From: Gryllotalpicola protaetiae
Lineage (GTDB): Bacteria; Actinomycetota; Actinomycetes; Actinomycetales; Microbacteriaceae
DNA length: 64,000 nt
NCBI RefSeq assembly: GCF_003627055.1
Contig: NZ_CP032624.1
Coordinates: 2,046,001-2,110,000, forward strand
Direction of reading: 5' to 3'
The translations under genes were made by a program, and so were the position numbers. Positions 1 through 8,043 of this stretch are shown here, one piece after another. A model generated the notes under the pieces. That model was not told the origin of the DNA. It ran no database searches and saw only the letters and a program-made list of their open reading frames with translations. Within the stretch, counting starts at the first letter, position 1, and each line of letters begins with the position of its first letter.

Positions 1-744
1 CGCGGCCTTCTCGAGGTCGCTGTCGGCGAAGACGACGTTTGCGCTCTTACCACCGAGCTCGAGGGTCACCTGCTTCACGTTCGCGGCGGCCTTGGCCATG
101 ATCGCGGTGCCCGTCGCGGTCGAGCCGGTGAAGGCGATCTTGCGCACGTCGGGATGCTCGACCAGTCGGTCGCCGACCACGCGGCCCTCGCCCGGCAGCA
201 CCTGGAAGAGCCCCTCAGGCAGGCCGGACTCGAGCGCGAGCTCGGCCAGCCTGAGGCTGGTGAGCGGTGTCCACTCCGCGGGCTTCAGCACGACGGCGTT
301 GCCGGCCGCGAGCGCGGGCGCGAAGCCCCACGACGCGATCGTCATGGGGAAGTTCCACGGCGTGATGACGCCGACGACGCCGATCGGCTCATGGAACGTC
401 ACATCGAGGCCGCCCGCCACCGGGATCTGGCGGCCGAACAGCCGCTCGGGCGCCGCCGAGTAGTACTCGAGCACGTCGCGCACGTGCCCGGCTTCCCACC
501 GCGCATTGCCGATCGGATGCCCCGAGTTGCGCACCTCGAGCGCAGCGAGCTCCTCGACCGCGCCGTCGACGGCATCGGCGAAGCGGCGCATCGCCTTCGC
601 CCGATCGAGCGGCGCGAGCCTCGCCCACGCGCGCTGCGCGACGACGGCGCGGGCCACCGCGGCATCCGTCTCTTCGACGGTCGTCGCAGGGATGGTGGAG
701 ATCACCGTTTCGTCGGACGGGTTGATCAGCGTCAGTTCGGTCAT
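1..744 (-). CDS. Aldehyde dehydrogenase (C-terminal part lies outside the window)
   Basis: NAD(P)-dependent oxidation of an aldehyde to its acid. About 248 N-terminal residues are present. Visible family signatures are ITPWNFP in the cofactor fold, VLKPAEWTPLT, IAFTGST and the catalytic-glutamate motif LELGGKSANVVF at the very edge; the catalytic cysteine would fall beyond the window. The ATG at 744 overlaps the stop of the amidotransferase gene by four bases (ATGA), so the two are translationally coupled. The context (gamma-glutamyl ligase and gamma-glutamyl hydrolase) suggests the substrate is the aldehyde made from a gamma-glutamylated amine. The exact substrate cannot be read from the sequence. 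Confidence 0.9.
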   Translation of the reverse strand, partial: MTELTLINPSDETVISTIPATTVEETDAAVARAVVAQRAWARLAPLDRAKAMRRFADAVDGAVEELAALEVRNSGHPIGNARWEAGHVRDVLEYYSAAPERLFGRQIPVAGGLDVTFHEPIGVVGVITPWNFPMTIASWGFAPALAAGNAVVLKPAEWTPLTSLRLAELALESGLPEGLFQVLPGEGRVVGDRLVEHPDVRKIAFTGSTATGTAIMAKAAANVKQVTLELGGKSANVVFADSDLEKAA

Positions 745-1550
745 GCGTCTTGTTTCATTCGCTCAGTGGCATATGCCTTCGCTGCCTCGACGAGGCCCGC
801 GAACAGCCGGCGGTCGTCGGTCTCCTCTTCCGGATGCCACTGCACCGCGACGCCGAACGGCACGCTCGGCAGCTCGACTGCCTCGACCACTCCGTCGTCG
901 CTGCGGGCGGTTACGACAAGTCCGTCGCCGACCTCGTCGATCGCTTGATGGTGATACATGCTGCCGACGGAATGTTCGCCGACGAGTCTGGCGATCGTGC
1001 TGCCCGGGGTGATCTCGACCTCCACCCGGTTGAACGCCCCGCCGCCGAGCTGATAGCGCGGCGATCCCACCACGTCGGGCAGATGCTGATGCAGGGTGCC
1101 CCCGCGCAGCACGTTGAGCACCTGGGCTCCTCGGCAGATCGCGAGGAACGGCACCTCGGTGGCGATCGCGGCGTCGAGGAGGGCGAGGTCCCACGTGTCG
1201 CGCATGGTCTGCGGGGCATCCGTCTTCTCATGCGCCGCTTGGCCGTAGCGCGCGGGGTCGACGTCGACGCCGCCCGCGATGATGAGCCCGTCGAGCCGCG
1301 AGAGCACCCTCGCGGCACAAGCCGGAGTCGTGGGCTGTGGCGGCAGCAGCACGGCGATGCCGCCGGCATCTGTCACACCGTCGAGATACGTCTTCGGCAG
1401 GAACGAGGCCGGCACATCCCAGACGCCGGTCTGCGCGCGCTGCAGGTAGGTGGTGATGCCGATGACCGGGGCACAGGCCCCCGGCTCATCCGGGCGCGAG
1501 CCCGGATTCGGGAACACCGCCGCCGGCACCTCAGAGTCGTTCGAAGCCAC
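741..1550 (-). CDS. Class-I glutamine amidotransferase, gamma-glutamyl-amine hydrolase type (PuuD-like)
   Basis: 269 residues, normal for the peptidase C26/PuuD family, which cleaves a gamma-glutamyl amide to free glutamate. The triad is visible: the nucleophile in ICRGAQVLNV (about residue 137) and the His-Glu pair in VQWHPEE (about 235). MYHHQAID is also typical. The start at 1550 lies 20 bases inside the upstream synthetase-like gene, and the end overlaps the aldehyde dehydrogenase start by four bases. One coupled operon of ligase, hydrolase and dehydrogenase is therefore likely. The role follows from the family and context; the substrate amine is inferred. Confidence 0.85.
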   Translation of the reverse strand: MASNDSEVPAAVFPNPGSRPDEPGACAPVIGITTYLQRAQTGVWDVPASFLPKTYLDGVTDAGGIAVLLPPQPTTPACAARVLSRLDGLIIAGGVDVDPARYGQAAHEKTDAPQTMRDTWDLALLDAAIATEVPFLAICRGAQVLNVLRGGTLHQHLPDVVGSPRYQLGGGAFNRVEVEITPGSTIARLVGEHSVGSMYHHQAIDEVGDGLVVTARSDDGVVEAVELPSVPFGVAVQWHPEEETDDRRLFAGLVEAAKAYATERMKQDA

Positions 1551-2904
1551 GCACCCGCTCCCAATCGGTCACTGCGGCCTCGAAGGCCGCGAGCTCCACG
1601 CGCGCATTGTTCAGGTAGTGCGCGACGACCTCGGGGCCGAAGGCGGCCCGGGCGATCTCGGAACCGGCGAACAGCGACGCCGCCTCGCGCAATGTCGAGG
1701 GAACCTGGGGCACATCGGCATCGTAGGCATTGCCCGCATACGGAGCCTCGAGCTCGAGCTCGTGCTCGATTCCGTAGAGCCCGCCCGCGATCATCGCGGC
1801 GACGGCGAGGTACTGGTTGACGTCGCCGCCTGGGGTGCGATTCTCGAAGCGCAGCGACTGCCCGTGCCCGACGACGCGCAGCGCGCAGGTGCGGTTGTCG
1901 AGTCCCCAGGCGACCGCGGTCGGCGCGAAGCTGCCGGGCTGGTAGCGCTTGTACGAGTTGATGTTCGGTGCGTAGAACAGCGTCAGCTCACGCAGCGTCG
2001 CGAGCTGGCCGGCCAGGAAGTGGCGGAACAGCTTCGAGTGGCCGAGGCCCGAGGCATCCGTCGAATCAGCGAAAACCGCAGACCCGTCGAGCCCGCGCAG
2101 CGAGAGGTGGATGTGGCAGCTGTTGCCCTCGCGCTCGTTGAACTTGGCCATGCAGGTGAGCGACTGGCCGTGAGCGGCGGCGATCTCCTTCGCGCCGTTC
2201 TTGTAGATCGAGTGGTTGTCGCACGTCTCGAGCGCCGTCTTGTAGCGGAACGCGATCTCCTGCTGGCCGAGGTTGCACTCGCCCTTGACGCCCTCGCAGT
2301 ACATGCCGGCGCCGTCCATCGCGACGCGGATGTCGTGCAGCAGCGGCTCCATCCGCGTCGACGCCGCGAGCGCGTAGTCGACGTTGTAGTCGGTCGCCGG
2401 CGTGAGCTCTCGGTAGCCCTTCTTCCACGCCTCGCGGTACGAGTCCTCGAAGACGATGAACTCGAGCTCGGTGCCGACGTATGCCTCGAACCCCAGCTCG
2501 CGCAGCCGGTCGAGCTGCCGCTGCAGGATCGCGCGCGGCGCCTGCACGACGGGCGCGCCGTCGAGCCATTCGAGGTCGGCGGTGACGAGCGCGGTCTTCA
2601 CGAGCCACGGCGCCGCGCGCAGCGTCGCGATGTCCGGCTTCATCACCATGTCGCCGTAGCCGCGCTGCCAGCTCGAGATCTCGTACCCCCCGACGGTGTT
2701 CATCTCGACGTCGACGGCGAGCAGGTAGTTGCAGCACTCGGCGCCGTGCTTCGCGTACTCCTCGAGGAACAGGCGCGCGGTCGTGCGCTTGCCGACGAGC
2801 CGGCCCTGCATGTCGGTGAAGGCGATGCTCACGGTGTCGATCACGCCGTCCGCGGCGAACGATGCGAGCTGCTCCAGGCTGAGGAATCCGCTCGGCTCTG
2901 TCAT
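1531..2904 (-). CDS. Glutamine-synthetase-family gamma-glutamyl-amine ligase (PuuA/GlnA4-like)
   Basis: 457 residues with the glutamine synthetase catalytic fold: YVGTELEFIVFE (metal-binding glutamates), GEcNLGQQEIAFRY, NSCHIHLSL, INSYKRYQPGSFAP and RFENRTPGGDVNQYLA. The family joins glutamate to ammonia or to an amine using ATP. Its neighbours (gamma-glutamyl hydrolase, aldehyde dehydrogenase, amine permease) fit an amine ligase better than a housekeeping GlnA, and the regulatory adenylylation-loop Tyr motif of GlnA was not recognised. I prefer the ATG at 2904 over the GTG at 2907 because GGAG lies seven bases upstream. Ethanolamine or a polyamine is the likely amine; the sequence alone does not decide. 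Confidence 0.82.
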   Translation of the reverse strand: MTEPSGFLSLEQLASFAADGVIDTVSIAFTDMQGRLVGKRTTARLFLEEYAKHGAECCNYLLAVDVEMNTVGGYEISSWQRGYGDMVMKPDIATLRAAPWLVKTALVTADLEWLDGAPVVQAPRAILQRQLDRLRELGFEAYVGTELEFIVFEDSYREAWKKGYRELTPATDYNVDYALAASTRMEPLLHDIRVAMDGAGMYCEGVKGECNLGQQEIAFRYKTALETCDNHSIYKNGAKEIAAAHGQSLTCMAKFNEREGNSCHIHLSLRGLDGSAVFADSTDASGLGHSKLFRHFLAGQLATLRELTLFYAPNINSYKRYQPGSFAPTAVAWGLDNRTCALRVVGHGQSLRFENRTPGGDVNQYLAVAAMIAGGLYGIEHELELEAPYAGNAYDADVPQVPSTLREAASLFAGSEIARAAFGPEVVAHYLNNARVELAAFEAAVTDWERVRGFERL

Positions 2905-2915
2905 CACACGACTCC

Positions 2916-2936
2916 AATGGTTGGTTGCCGACCATT
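2916..2936. promoter_or_regulatory. Palindromic operator candidate between ligase and permease genes
   Basis: An imperfect palindrome with arms AATGGTnGG and CCnACCATT around TTG. It sits 12 bases upstream of the ligase start and overlaps the region expected to hold its promoter (TGTAAT on the minus strand just beyond). The TGGT...ACCA core resembles GntR/FadR-type operators. No regulator gene is visible nearby, so the partner is unknown. Confidence 0.45.
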
Positions 2937-3074
2937 ACAGCACGACGGATGCCTGTGCTGTCCTGCTTTCTGTTTACACACCCGTTACAGCCAAAGGTAT
3001 GGCGTTCGTCCTTTCGCGTCGCTATGTTGTCGGCCAACCTTCCCTGCGTCACCCCTGTCCCGAAAGGACCGCGC

Positions 3075-4625
3075 ATGTCTTCGCCCGAAAAGGTGAGCAC
3101 CTCCGGCGTCAGTTACACGACCGTCGACAAGAGCTATTTCGAGAGGCGCACGCTGCGCCGCAGCGCGGGCGTCTGGGGCATCTGGGGCCTCGGGGTCGCC
3201 GCCGTCATCTCGGGGGACTTCAGCGGCTGGAACGGCGGCATCCCGACCGCCGGCTGGGGCGGCCTGCTCGTCGCCACCGTGTTCGTGGCCCTGATGTTCT
3301 TCGGCCTGTTCTACTCGATCGGCGAGATGAGCGCCGCGATGCCGCACACGGGTGGCGCCTACTCGTTCGCCCGCGCGTCGATGGGGCCGTGGGGTGGCTT
3401 CGTCACCGGCATGGCGGAGACGATCGAGTACGTCATGACGACCGCGGTGGTCGTGTTCTTCTCCGCGCAATACGCCGACAGCGCCCTCAAGCTGCTCACG
3501 GGAGCGACCCTGCCGCCGTGGCTGTGGTGGATCATCCTCTACGCGGTCTTCATCGGCCTCAACTCGCTCGGCGCCTCCGTCGGCTTCCGCTTCGCGATCA
3601 TCGTGTCGATCATCTCGATCGCGATCATCGTGTTCTTCGGCATCGTGGCGGTCGCGACGAGCTCGGTCGACTTCGGCTCGCTGCTGCACGCGCCGGCGAA
3701 GGGCGCGGACAGCGGATTCCTGCCGGGCGGCTTCACCGGCATCCTGGCCACCCTGCCGTTCGCGATCTGGTTCTACCTCGGCATCGAGGAGCTGCCGCTG
3801 GCGGCGGAGGAGTCGCACAACCCGACGAAGGACATCCCCCGCGGCGGCCTGTGGGCGCTCGTGACCCTGATGGTGACCGGCGCGATCGTGCTGTTCCTCA
3901 ACTCCGCCGTGCTCGGCGCCAAGGGCACCGGCGCTTCGCTGCAGCCGCTCCTCGACGGGTTCCAGAAGATGTTCGGCAGCAACGCCGACGGCATCGTCGG
4001 CATCCTCGCGATCTTCGCGCTCGTCGGTCTGCTCGCGTCGCTGCAGGGCATCATGTACGCCTACGGCCGCAACATGTACTCGCTGTCGCGCGCCGGGTAC
4101 TACCCGAAGTTCCTCTCGCTCACGGGCAAGAACCAGACGCCGTGGATCGCCCTCGTCGTCGGCGGCGCCATCGGATTCGTCTTCCTGTTCGTCGCGCAGT
4201 ACTCGGGCAACACGAACGCGGGCAACATCGTGCTGAACATCGCGGTGTGGGGCGCGGTCATCTCGTACCTGCTGCAGATGACCTCGTTCGTGCTGCTGCG
4301 CCGCAACCACCCCGGCGCGAAACGGCCGTACCGCAGCCCGTGGGGTTCGCCCGGGGCGATCTACGCGGGGCTCATCGCCCTGATCGCGTTCGTCTCGCTG
4401 CTGTTCGTGCCGGCGTACGAGCCCGCGGTGATCGCCATCGCGATCGTCTTCCTCATCGGCGTCGCCCTGTTCGCGCTCTTCGGCCGCAAGAAGCTGATCC
4501 TGTCGCCTGAAGAGGAGTACGCGCTGTCGGGCGGCGCCCACGGCGATCCCGCCACGGAGGACATCGCGGCGCTGCAGCACGAGGTCGTGCTCGAAGCGGA
4601 GCAGAGCGGCGCGAAAGGGGAGTAG
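3075..4625 (+). CDS. APC-family amino acid/amine permease, ethanolamine-permease-like
   Basis: 516 residues with about 12 hydrophobic segments, an inner-membrane APC transporter. The N-terminal stretch WGLGVAAVISGDFSGWN followed by MPHTGGAYSFAR and GPWGGFVTGMAE matches the ethanolamine permease branch better than general amino acid permeases. The ATG at 3075 has GAAAGG eight bases upstream; an in-frame extension to 2925 runs through the promoter region and was not used. The gene is divergent from the gamma-glutamyl ligase operon, which suggests it imports that operon's substrate. A TTTACA/TATGGC pair near 2972-2998 is a weak promoter candidate. Confidence 0.85.
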   Translation: MSSPEKVSTSGVSYTTVDKSYFERRTLRRSAGVWGIWGLGVAAVISGDFSGWNGGIPTAGWGGLLVATVFVALMFFGLFYSIGEMSAAMPHTGGAYSFARASMGPWGGFVTGMAETIEYVMTTAVVVFFSAQYADSALKLLTGATLPPWLWWIILYAVFIGLNSLGASVGFRFAIIVSIISIAIIVFFGIVAVATSSVDFGSLLHAPAKGADSGFLPGGFTGILATLPFAIWFYLGIEELPLAAEESHNPTKDIPRGGLWALVTLMVTGAIVLFLNSAVLGAKGTGASLQPLLDGFQKMFGSNADGIVGILAIFALVGLLASLQGIMYAYGRNMYSLSRAGYYPKFLSLTGKNQTPWIALVVGGAIGFVFLFVAQYSGNTNAGNIVLNIAVWGAVISYLLQMTSFVLLRRNHPGAKRPYRSPWGSPGAIYAGLIALIAFVSLLFVPAYEPAVIAIAIVFLIGVALFALFGRKKLILSPEEEYALSGGAHGDPATEDIAALQHEVVLEAEQSGAKGE

Positions 4626-4644
4626 GCGCGGCGAATCGGCTCTC

Positions 4645-4675
4645 GGGCGCACGTTTCTTGAGAGAACGTGCGCCC
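4645..4675 (+). terminator. Hairpin terminator after the permease
   Basis: Perfect 11-bp inverted repeat GGGCGCACGTT / AACGTGCGCCC with a nine-base loop, 20 bases after the permease stop. There is no clear T-run, so it may be a GC-rich actinobacterial terminator. Confidence 0.6.
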
Positions 4676-4706
4676 CAGCCGGTTTTCACCGCATAGCGTT
4701 GGCCGC

Positions 4707-5360
4707 ATGAACGACGAGCGCAACGCGGCGATCCGGGCGCGATTCGACGGGCGGGCGGATGCCTATGACGACAACACGATGCACCGCGAGCTCGCCGCGG
4801 CGGTCGCCGGGTTCGCCGACCTCGACGATGTCCGCACCGTGCTCGATGTCGCGACCGGCACCGGCCTCGTGGCGCGGGCGTTCGCCGCGCGCAACCCGGG
4901 GCTCGAGCTCGTGGGCGTCGACCTCTCGCCTGGCATGCTCGCCGTCGCGCGCCGCGAACTGCCGTCCGCCGTGTTCTTCGAGGGAGTGGCAGAAGAACTG
5001 CCGGTCGCGGATGCCTCAGCCGACCTCGTCACCTGTGTGACCGCGCTGCACATCTTCGCCGACCCGTTGCCCGTGTTCGAGGAGTTCGCGCGGGTGCTCG
5101 CCCCTGAGGGCGTGCTCGTGACGGCGACCTTCGCCGAGGTGCCGGCAGGCCACGGGCACGGCGACACGGGCACCCCGCCCGAGCAGCGCCCGCCTGGGGC
5201 GGTCGGCGCCCCCGGCTACGAACCGAACCACGCCGCATTCGCCACGCCAGAGGCGCTCGCCGCGGCGGCGGCCCCTGCGGGCTTCGTCGTCACCCGCTAC
5301 GAGTTCCGCGTCATCGAAGACGATCGGGTCCTCATCGCCGAGCTCGCCCCCGTCGACTGA
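4707..5360 (+). CDS. Class-I SAM-dependent methyltransferase
   Basis: 217 residues. Motif I is VLDVATGTGLVARAFA (about residues 43-58), followed by VGVDLSPGMLAVARRE and a motif-IV region VTCVTALHIFADP, as in UbiE/BioC-like methyltransferases. The start at 4707 is chosen over 4668 because the longer form would run through the upstream hairpin. TAGCGT seven bases before the ATG could be a -10 for a leaderless message. The C-terminal half contains a Pro/Gly-rich insert (about 150-175). The substrate is unknown. Convergent with menC, and not obviously part of the menaquinone set, which has its own menG. Confidence 0.8.
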   Translation: MNDERNAAIRARFDGRADAYDDNTMHRELAAAVAGFADLDDVRTVLDVATGTGLVARAFAARNPGLELVGVDLSPGMLAVARRELPSAVFFEGVAEELPVADASADLVTCVTALHIFADPLPVFEEFARVLAPEGVLVTATFAEVPAGHGHGDTGTPPEQRPPGAVGAPGYEPNHAAFATPEALAAAAAPAGFVVTRYEFRVIEDDRVLIAELAPVD

Positions 5361-5443
5361 CGTCGACATCGGCCGAAAGAAGGAGGACCCGCCGGGGCGA
5401 GGCCGTTTGCCGACGAAAGCTCCTGCGTCGGGCCGAAGGATCC

Positions 5444-6460
5444 TTACTCGGCGGCAGCGCGGGCCGCGGAAAGCAGGCCGTGGCAGCGCTCGATGCGCGC
5501 GAGCCACCACCGCCGCCGTTCGGGCGACGCGGCGTTCGAGGCGAGCAGCGACTCAGACGGCACGACGCGCCTGACCGGGATCGCGCCGTCGACGGGCAGC
5601 AACGGGGCATCCGTCACATCGCTCTCGAACAGCGCCGCGGTGCCGAGCCCGCAGTCGAATTCGAGCGATGGCAGCGCGGCGGCGAGCGCAGCCCCCATCG
5701 CGAGCCCGATCGACGTGTCGAGCGCGCTCGAGACCACGCACGGCAGGCCCGCCTCCGCCATGATCGACAGCGCCGTGGAAACCCCGCCGAGCGGCTGCGC
5801 CTTGATGACGAGCACGTCTGCGGCCCCGGCGCGCGCGACGGCGAGCGGGTCGGCCGCCTTGCGCACGCTCTCATCGGCGGCGATCAGGATGCCGAGGCGC
5901 GACACGCGCCGTCGCAGCTCCGCCAGCTCGGGCACGGTCGCGACGGGCTGCTCGACGTACTCGAGGTCGAACTGCTCGAGCGCGCGGATCGCGTGCTCGG
6001 CCTCGTCGACGTTCCAGAGCGCGTTGGCGTCGACGCGGATCCGCCCCTCAGACCCGAGGGCCTCGCGCACGGCGGCGACCCGAGCGACGTCGTCGGCGAG
6101 CGACTGGCCGGGGTCGGCGACCTTGACCTTCGCCGTGCGGGCGCCCGGGAAGCGGGCAAGCACGGCGGGAACGTCGGCGGCCGCGACGGCGGGCACCGTG
6201 GCGTTCACCGGAATCGACGGCCGAAGGGCCGCCGGCGCCTCGGCCCAGCCGTAGTCGAACGCGGCAGCCAGCCAGGCCGACGACTCCTCGTCGCCGTACT
6301 CGACGAACGGGCTGAACTCGGTCCACCCGTTCGGACCCTCGAAGACCGCGGCTTCGCGCACGGTGATGCCGCGGAAGCGCGTCACCATCGGCAAAGCGAC
6401 CACGTGCGCGGTCCTGAGCACATCGCCGAGCGGCGGAATCTCGTGCACCGAGGTCGTCAT
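5444..6460 (-). CDS. menC: o-Succinylbenzoate synthase
   Basis: 338 residues, enolase superfamily. It dehydrates SHCHC to o-succinylbenzoate in classical menaquinone synthesis. TAKVKV carries the first catalytic Lys; the metal ligands lie in IRVDANALW, YVEQPV and IAADESV, and the second Lys is in LVIKAQPLGG. The short form is typical of actinobacterial MenC. The ATG at 6460 overlaps the last base of the LCP stop (TGATG), so translation is coupled to that gene. Much longer in-frame upstream extensions exist but run through the LCP gene and are not real. Acts in the cytosol upstream of menE and menB, found just beyond LCP on the other strand. Confidence 0.92.
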   Translation of the reverse strand: MTTSVHEIPPLGDVLRTAHVVALPMVTRFRGITVREAAVFEGPNGWTEFSPFVEYGDEESSAWLAAAFDYGWAEAPAALRPSIPVNATVPAVAAADVPAVLARFPGARTAKVKVADPGQSLADDVARVAAVREALGSEGRIRVDANALWNVDEAEHAIRALEQFDLEYVEQPVATVPELAELRRRVSRLGILIAADESVRKAADPLAVARAGAADVLVIKAQPLGGVSTALSIMAEAGLPCVVSSALDTSIGLAMGAALAAALPSLEFDCGLGTAALFESDVTDAPLLPVDGAIPVRRVVPSESLLASNAASPERRRWWLARIERCHGLLSAARAAAE

Positions 6461-7977
6461 CAGTTGATGCAGCTCGTCTTGCTGTAGTTCGTGGTGGGCG
6501 CACTGGGTGACGGCGCCGACGAGGCAGAGCCGCCGGAGCCGCCGGACCCGGCCGACGGGGCCTGCGAGGAGGAGCCGCCTGAGGAATCCGCCGCGCCCTT
6601 GGGCATGAGCCCGTCCGTTCCGAGGATCACGGTCACATTCTTGTAGTCCGACGACTGCGCGAGCGCCGCCCCCGGCACGGCGGCCGACACGGCCTTGGCC
6701 TGAGCCTCGTCGCCCTTGGGGAAGTAGACGGTGGTCGTCTGCTGCGAGGCGGGCGCATCCGCCGGCTTGCCGGTCTGGAAGCCGAGCGACTTGAGGGTCG
6801 CAAGCGCCGTGCTCGACCCGCGCGCGGTGCCCGCCCCGTTCAGCACGTCGACGGTGACGGATGCCGGATCGGCCGCCTTCGTCGCCGCGACGCGCTGCGC
6901 CGCGGTCTTCCCGCCCGTCACGGTGGCCATGAAGTCCGGCAGCGCATCGTAGTTGATCAGCACGACCGACTGGCCGTCTTCCGTGCCATAGGGGTCTGCC
7001 ATGAGCGGGATCGTCGCCGACGTGATGCCACCGCTGCGCAGCCCCTTGAGCTGGGTCGCGAGCGAGACGAGGTTGAGCTTGTCGTCGGTCTCGAGCGACG
7101 AGCTGACCGCGCCGACGACGTTGTTGAGCTTCACGGGGTTCAGCAGGGTGCCGGCCGAGAGGATCTGCTGCGCCTCGACCGACAGGAAGTACTGCTGGCG
7201 GGCGGCGCGGTCGAGGTCGCCGTTGGGCAGCCCGTGCCGCTGGCGGACGAACTGCAGCGCCTGTCGTGCGTCGAGCTTCTGCACGCCGGCGGGGAAGTGC
7301 GCCCCGGAGTACGGGTCGTTCACCGGGTTGTTGAGGCACACCGTGACCGGCCCCAGCGAGTTCGCGATGTTGTAGAAGCTGAGCAGGCTGACCTTGACGT
7401 AGTGGTTCACCGTCAGCCCCGTGAGGTTCTGGATCGTGTCGATCAGCAGTTTCACCCCCGCTGCTTCTTTCTGCTGGTCGGTGCCGCTCGCGCCGGTCTT
7501 GCCGTACACGTAGGCCGCGTTGAGCTTGCCCTTGCCGTGGCCGGGGATCGAGACCCACGAGTCGCGCGGGAAGGAGATCAGTGTCGCCGACGACCCGTCG
7601 GCCGGCACGTGCAGCAGGATCATCGTGTCGGTGTTCGAGCTGCCGCCGTCGGCCGTGGTCGACAGCTCCTGGTACTGCTGGGCGGTCATGTTCGCCGGAC
7701 GCTCGTCGTTGCCGATCAGCAGGATGTTCTGCGCGACACCCGGCTTCGAGTCGCCCGAGACGACTCCGCTCACCTTGTTGACGCCGTTGACGAAGTGGAA
7801 GTAGGTGAAGCCGACGTAGCCGACACCGGCGACGAGCAGTACCGCGAGGCCGAATGCGAGCCACGAGATGGTGCGCCGCAGCCGCTTCTTTCTGCCGTCG
7901 GACCAGTGCCGGCGCTTGCGCTCCGGCTCGTACAGCGGCAGGTCGTCGTATCGGGTCACCGCCGCCAAGGAAACCAC
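6460..7977 (-). CDS. LytR-CpsA-Psr (LCP) family cell-wall glycopolymer ligase with C-terminal LytR_C domain
   Basis: 505 residues. A basic cytoplasmic tail (RRHWSDGRKKRLRR) precedes one membrane segment (about 36-58). The LCP catalytic domain includes NILLIGNDER, NTDTMILLHV and LISFPRDSWVSIPG, with conserved Asp/Arg residues, and FVRQRHGLPNGDLDRAARQQ. A LytR_C-like domain (about 370-460) and a Ser/Gly/Pro-rich tail follow. LCP proteins move lipid-linked polymers onto peptidoglycan outside the membrane. GTG at 7977 is used; a second GTG about six codons on is possible. Its stop overlaps the menC start. Confidence 0.9.
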   Translation of the reverse strand: MVSLAAVTRYDDLPLYEPERKRRHWSDGRKKRLRRTISWLAFGLAVLLVAGVGYVGFTYFHFVNGVNKVSGVVSGDSKPGVAQNILLIGNDERPANMTAQQYQELSTTADGGSSNTDTMILLHVPADGSSATLISFPRDSWVSIPGHGKGKLNAAYVYGKTGASGTDQQKEAAGVKLLIDTIQNLTGLTVNHYVKVSLLSFYNIANSLGPVTVCLNNPVNDPYSGAHFPAGVQKLDARQALQFVRQRHGLPNGDLDRAARQQYFLSVEAQQILSAGTLLNPVKLNNVVGAVSSSLETDDKLNLVSLATQLKGLRSGGITSATIPLMADPYGTEDGQSVVLINYDALPDFMATVTGGKTAAQRVAATKAADPASVTVDVLNGAGTARGSSTALATLKSLGFQTGKPADAPASQQTTTVYFPKGDEAQAKAVSAAVPGAALAQSSDYKNVTVILGTDGLMPKGAADSSGGSSSQAPSAGSGGSGGSASSAPSPSAPTTNYSKTSCIN

Positions 7978-8043
7978 GGCCCCCTGTGCGGGAGGTGCTC
8001 ACCACCCCGAAAAACAATGAATCTCCGCCTTAAGGTTGATTTC

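Noticed and set aside
750-3096. Long plus-strand frames opposite the gamma-glutamylation operon
   Set aside because: Antisense shadows caused by high GC; Arg/Gly/Ala-rich with no family motif, while the minus strand carries complete enzymes.
5444-8017. 857-codon minus-strand frame joining an LCP shadow to MenC
   Set aside because: The first 500 codons are the out-of-frame reading of the LCP gene; MenC starts at 6460.
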